Shown piece by piece: positions 7,501 through 8,748 of a stretch of DNA of 8,748 nt. The DNA is taken from NCBI GenBank assembly GCA_002315795.1, contig DCIF01000049.1, forward strand, positions 4,292 to 13,039, given 5' to 3'. Source of the stretch: Bacteroidales bacterium UBA1733. Lineage in GTDB: Bacteria > Bacteroidota > Bacteroidia > Bacteroidales > UBA3663. Position numbers and translations under genes: made by a program. The notes beneath the pieces were generated by a model. It was not told the DNA's origin. It ran no database searches and saw only the letters and a list, made by a program, of their open reading frames with translations. Position 1 is the stretch's first letter. Each line of letters opens with the position of its first letter.

Positions 7501-8748
7501 TACCACCGACAAAAAAGAGTATGCTCCTGGTGAGAAGATGAAGATTAGTATTCCTTCAGAGGAAGGAAGTCGAGCCATCGTCAGTGTAAGCAACGGTTCG
7601 CATATCCTGCACCTCAACACTTATCCATGCCAGAAGGAACGCACCGAGATACAGATTGAAGCCACAGAGGAGATGACTCCTAATATATATATAGGAGTAT
7701 CACTCGTTCAGCCATACAGCCAGACGCTCAACGATATGCCAATCCGTATGTATGGTCTCACTCCTGTCACCATCACCTCACCTAAGAGCCGTCTTGAGCC
7801 ACAAGTCAGCAGTTCGGATGAGTTCCAGCCAGAGAGCACGGCCCACGTAACAGTCAGCGAAAAGAGTGGCCGACCCATGGCATACACCCTGGCCATTGTC
7901 GATGAGGGTTTGCTCGATCTCACTCACTTCAAGACCCCTAACGCATGGGATATCTTCAATGCACGCGAAGCACTTGGTGTGCGCTTCTGGGACCTTTACC
8001 GTCACGTCAATGGAGCTTATGGTGGCCGTATTGAACAGCTCTTCAGCATCGGCGGTGACGAAGCGCTCAACAATGGTCCGAAGGCCATCGTGAACCGCTT
8101 CACTCCTATGGTTCATTTCGTAGGTCCATTCTCTCTCAAGAAGGGTGAGAAGAAGACACATAAGGTTCCTGTTCCGAACTACAACGGTCGCGTACGCGTC
8201 ATGGTTGTAGCTGGCGATGGCAGCGCGTACGGCAGTGCTGAGAAGTCAGTTCTCGTGCGTCGTCCACTGATGATGATCGGAACTATGCCACGTCAGATCG
8301 GGCGCAATGACGAAATGACCGTCTCTGCTACCCTCTTTGCTACACAGAAGTTAGGCGATGTTAAGGTGTCAATTGCCTCTAAGAATGGCTTGGAGGTTGT
8401 AGGCGAAAAGACTCAGAACGTAACCTTCAACGAAGCTGGTGACAAGACCGTACAGTTCCGCATCAAGGCCGGAAACGTCGGTGGAACAGGCACCGTCGCA
8501 CTCGTAGCTTCTAATGGTAGCTTGAAGGCCGACTATACAGCAGAGATTGAAATACGCACCGTCAGCCAGTCACTCAGCAAGACTGTGCAGCATCGCATTG
8601 AGCCAGGAGCCGCTTTTGAGGAGACATATACGCTGCCAGGTGATGATGATTACCAGCTTATGCTCGATGTCTCTGCCAACCAGCCTCTCAACCTCTCTGG
8701 CCGTATCAAGAACCTCATTGCCTACCCTCACGGCTGTGCAGAACAAAC
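4571..8748 (+). CDS. Bacterial alpha-2-macroglobulin family lipoprotein, 3'-truncated by window edge
   Basis: Probable broad-range protease trap of the cell envelope: cleavage of a bait segment collapses the protein around the protease and exposes a reactive thioester. The frame is open for 1392 codons to the edge; full-length relatives run to about 1,600-2,000 residues. Residues 1-20 form a lipoprotein-like signal (MKTRFFYLILTLATLLFCQC) with possible lipidated C18 or C20. Then come an Ig-like domain (about 32-127), further macroglobulin domains including the typical IYGDRGVWRPGD of the MG2 domain (614-625), the bait-region domain (from KEYAPGEKMKI near 982), VDEGLLDLTHFKTPNAWDIF, a candidate bait segment (about 1149-1178), and the A2M domain beginning FTPMVHFVGPFSLKKGE (near 1178). 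The last complete residues read YPHGCAEQ, giving thioester C1389 and Q1392. Aromatic clusters occur at 478-484 (WWYDGYW) and 884-890 (VDWYWWW). Placement 45 bp after pbpC supports the pairing known from yfhM-pbpC in E. coli. The start follows A-rich sequence without a clear Shine-Dalgarno sequence. Confidence 0.93.
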   Translation, partial: MKTRFFYLILTLATLLFCQCNTTSDVGETPSFNEFISAYTSGSVSRNAQVRVLFSQEIPQGRIDSLQASDVMSITPKAEGTFTFADSRTMVFTPKADMERNTQYNVKVDVKKLFGESGSFNFGFKTRPFALGGNLKAFDVTEDDQYELTFNLLTADSESAKTVESHVDISLKGESSWTHSADGMAHQLKLRVKPTSDVKLVIASIADNSIGMERQVIEEVELPSTEKFSVVRQRCKPGDSKAIEITFNKNLDPKQDIKGLVFINGKEMQVVAEGNKVIMTGNLEENEQVSVMIEKTLRSRSGLKLTSAPLPPLTISTDKPQVEFVGDGTIIPQSDRILIPFRLIHMRGVRVAVFKMFSNMMGTMMQNGDLDSASGLCYAARPIAATTFFVEDKSIDLSEWHTYAIDLTDQVKLEPGAMYRVELSLDARLSAWPTDSLPQATREEMATADAQILEESANRFDRGSYYYTGQTFNNTENWWYDGYWSDRQDPSKTAYYNDRSIAKNVLATNIGLTALKGSDNTIQSTAINLPDAQPMSGVQVDAYSMQQQLIGSAKTDDKGIATINYDFKLGQPAYLIARKGEDVSYLKVSDDLSLSTSTFDVSGHVIERGLKGFIYGDRGVWRPGDTLHIAFMLNDRHKTLPAEHPVTLTLHNPLGQIAHRATRTEGQMGIYAFNIPVPADALTGVWSAQINVGGVTFSKNLRIEAIKPNRLKIDLKMASAILTNGKNTAQLATEWLNGNVASGLKYSISATIIETKTSFKAYPGYVFDDPTKSFDTSEQSLAKGEVDSKGQATAQLNITTGKTAPGMLRGSLVTNVYEPSGEFSVDVMQTLIAPYDRFVGIKVPQQKDQSHLDTDKDHTFSIVSLSKDGEARPGTRIKVDVYKVDWYWWWNSSREDMADYTSSSYHQPVKSMEIVTDSEGKGTFNLQMSEANWGTYLIMVSDKSSGHSAGTLSYFDWPWMTSRRSSNANDNATALTITTDKKEYAPGEKMKISIPSEEGSRAIVSVSNGSHILHLNTYPCQKERTEIQIEATEEMTPNIYIGVSLVQPYSQTLNDMPIRMYGLTPVTITSPKSRLEPQVSSSDEFQPESTAHVTVSEKSGRPMAYTLAIVDEGLLDLTHFKTPNAWDIFNAREALGVRFWDLYRHVNGAYGGRIEQLFSIGGDEALNNGPKAIVNRFTPMVHFVGPFSLKKGEKKTHKVPVPNYNGRVRVMVVAGDGSAYGSAEKSVLVRRPLMMIGTMPRQIGRNDEMTVSATLFATQKLGDVKVSIASKNGLEVVGEKTQNVTFNEAGDKTVQFRIKAGNVGGTGTVALVASNGSLKADYTAEIEIRTVSQSLSKTVQHRIEPGAAFEETYTLPGDDDYQLMLDVSANQPLNLSGRIKNLIAYPHGCAEQ
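8732..8746 (+). other. Thioester motif GCAEQ of the macroglobulin
   Basis: The codons GGC TGT GCA GAA CAA encode G-C-A-E-Q, matching the CxEQ thioester signature. C1389 and Q1392 would form the internal thioester that bonds covalently to a trapped protease. Many bacterial macroglobulins have lost this cysteine, so its presence places this protein in the thioester-containing class. The rest of the thioester domain is outside the window. Confidence 0.9.

Noticed and set aside
7680..7696. TATATATATA run that could suggest a promoter or repeat
   Set aside because: It is very short and encodes in-frame residues (NIYIG) of a macroglobulin beta strand; no TAnnTTTG element accompanies it.
7778..8161. 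Minus-strand open frame of 127 codons
   Set aside because: It is antisense to the conserved bait and A2M domains of the macroglobulin, whose plus-strand motifs explain the sequence.

Overview
The window looks like chromosomal DNA of a Bacteroidota, probably a Bacteroidales member of the Prevotella/Bacteroides type. Three things point there: the promoter-like sequences match the Bacteroidota consensus (TTTG, about 20 nt, TAnnTTTG) rather than -35/-10 boxes; Shine-Dalgarno sequences are weak or absent before every gene; and the alpha-2-macroglobulin has the aromatic-rich segments I associate with homologues from that phylum. Genus is an inference, since there is no rRNA or other marker.

Layout: positions 1-773 (minus strand) carry the N-terminal 257 residues of a bile acid:sodium symporter (BASS) family transporter, running off the left edge. 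Positions 774-919 are a divergent intergenic region with one candidate promoter per direction and an A/T-rich palindrome touching both upstream promoter elements. From 920 to the right edge three plus-strand genes follow closely: an NhaC-family Na+/H+ antiporter (920-2185), a complete penicillin-binding protein 1C (pbpC, 2195-4525) and a large alpha-2-macroglobulin-like lipoprotein (from 4571). The last gene is cut by the right edge immediately after its thioester motif (CAEQ). Gaps of 9 and 45 bp, with no recognisable internal promoter or terminator, suggest one transcript.

The core is the PBP1C/alpha-2-macroglobulin pair. This association is known: in E. coli the macroglobulin gene yfhM lies next to pbpC. 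The proposed explanation is that the macroglobulin traps foreign proteases that breach the outer membrane while PBP1C repairs peptidoglycan. Here pbpC precedes the macroglobulin gene, and a cation antiporter gene leads the unit. The divergent BASS transporter is probably also sodium-coupled, so the shared intergenic region may link two sodium-dependent transport functions; that link is inference.

I see no mobile elements, CRISPR arrays, tRNA or rRNA genes, or clear terminators. All four genes are in frame as far as they can be read. I found no convincing wholly new system; the points worth checking are the shared palindrome, the antiporter leading the pair, and details of the macroglobulin and PBP1C.
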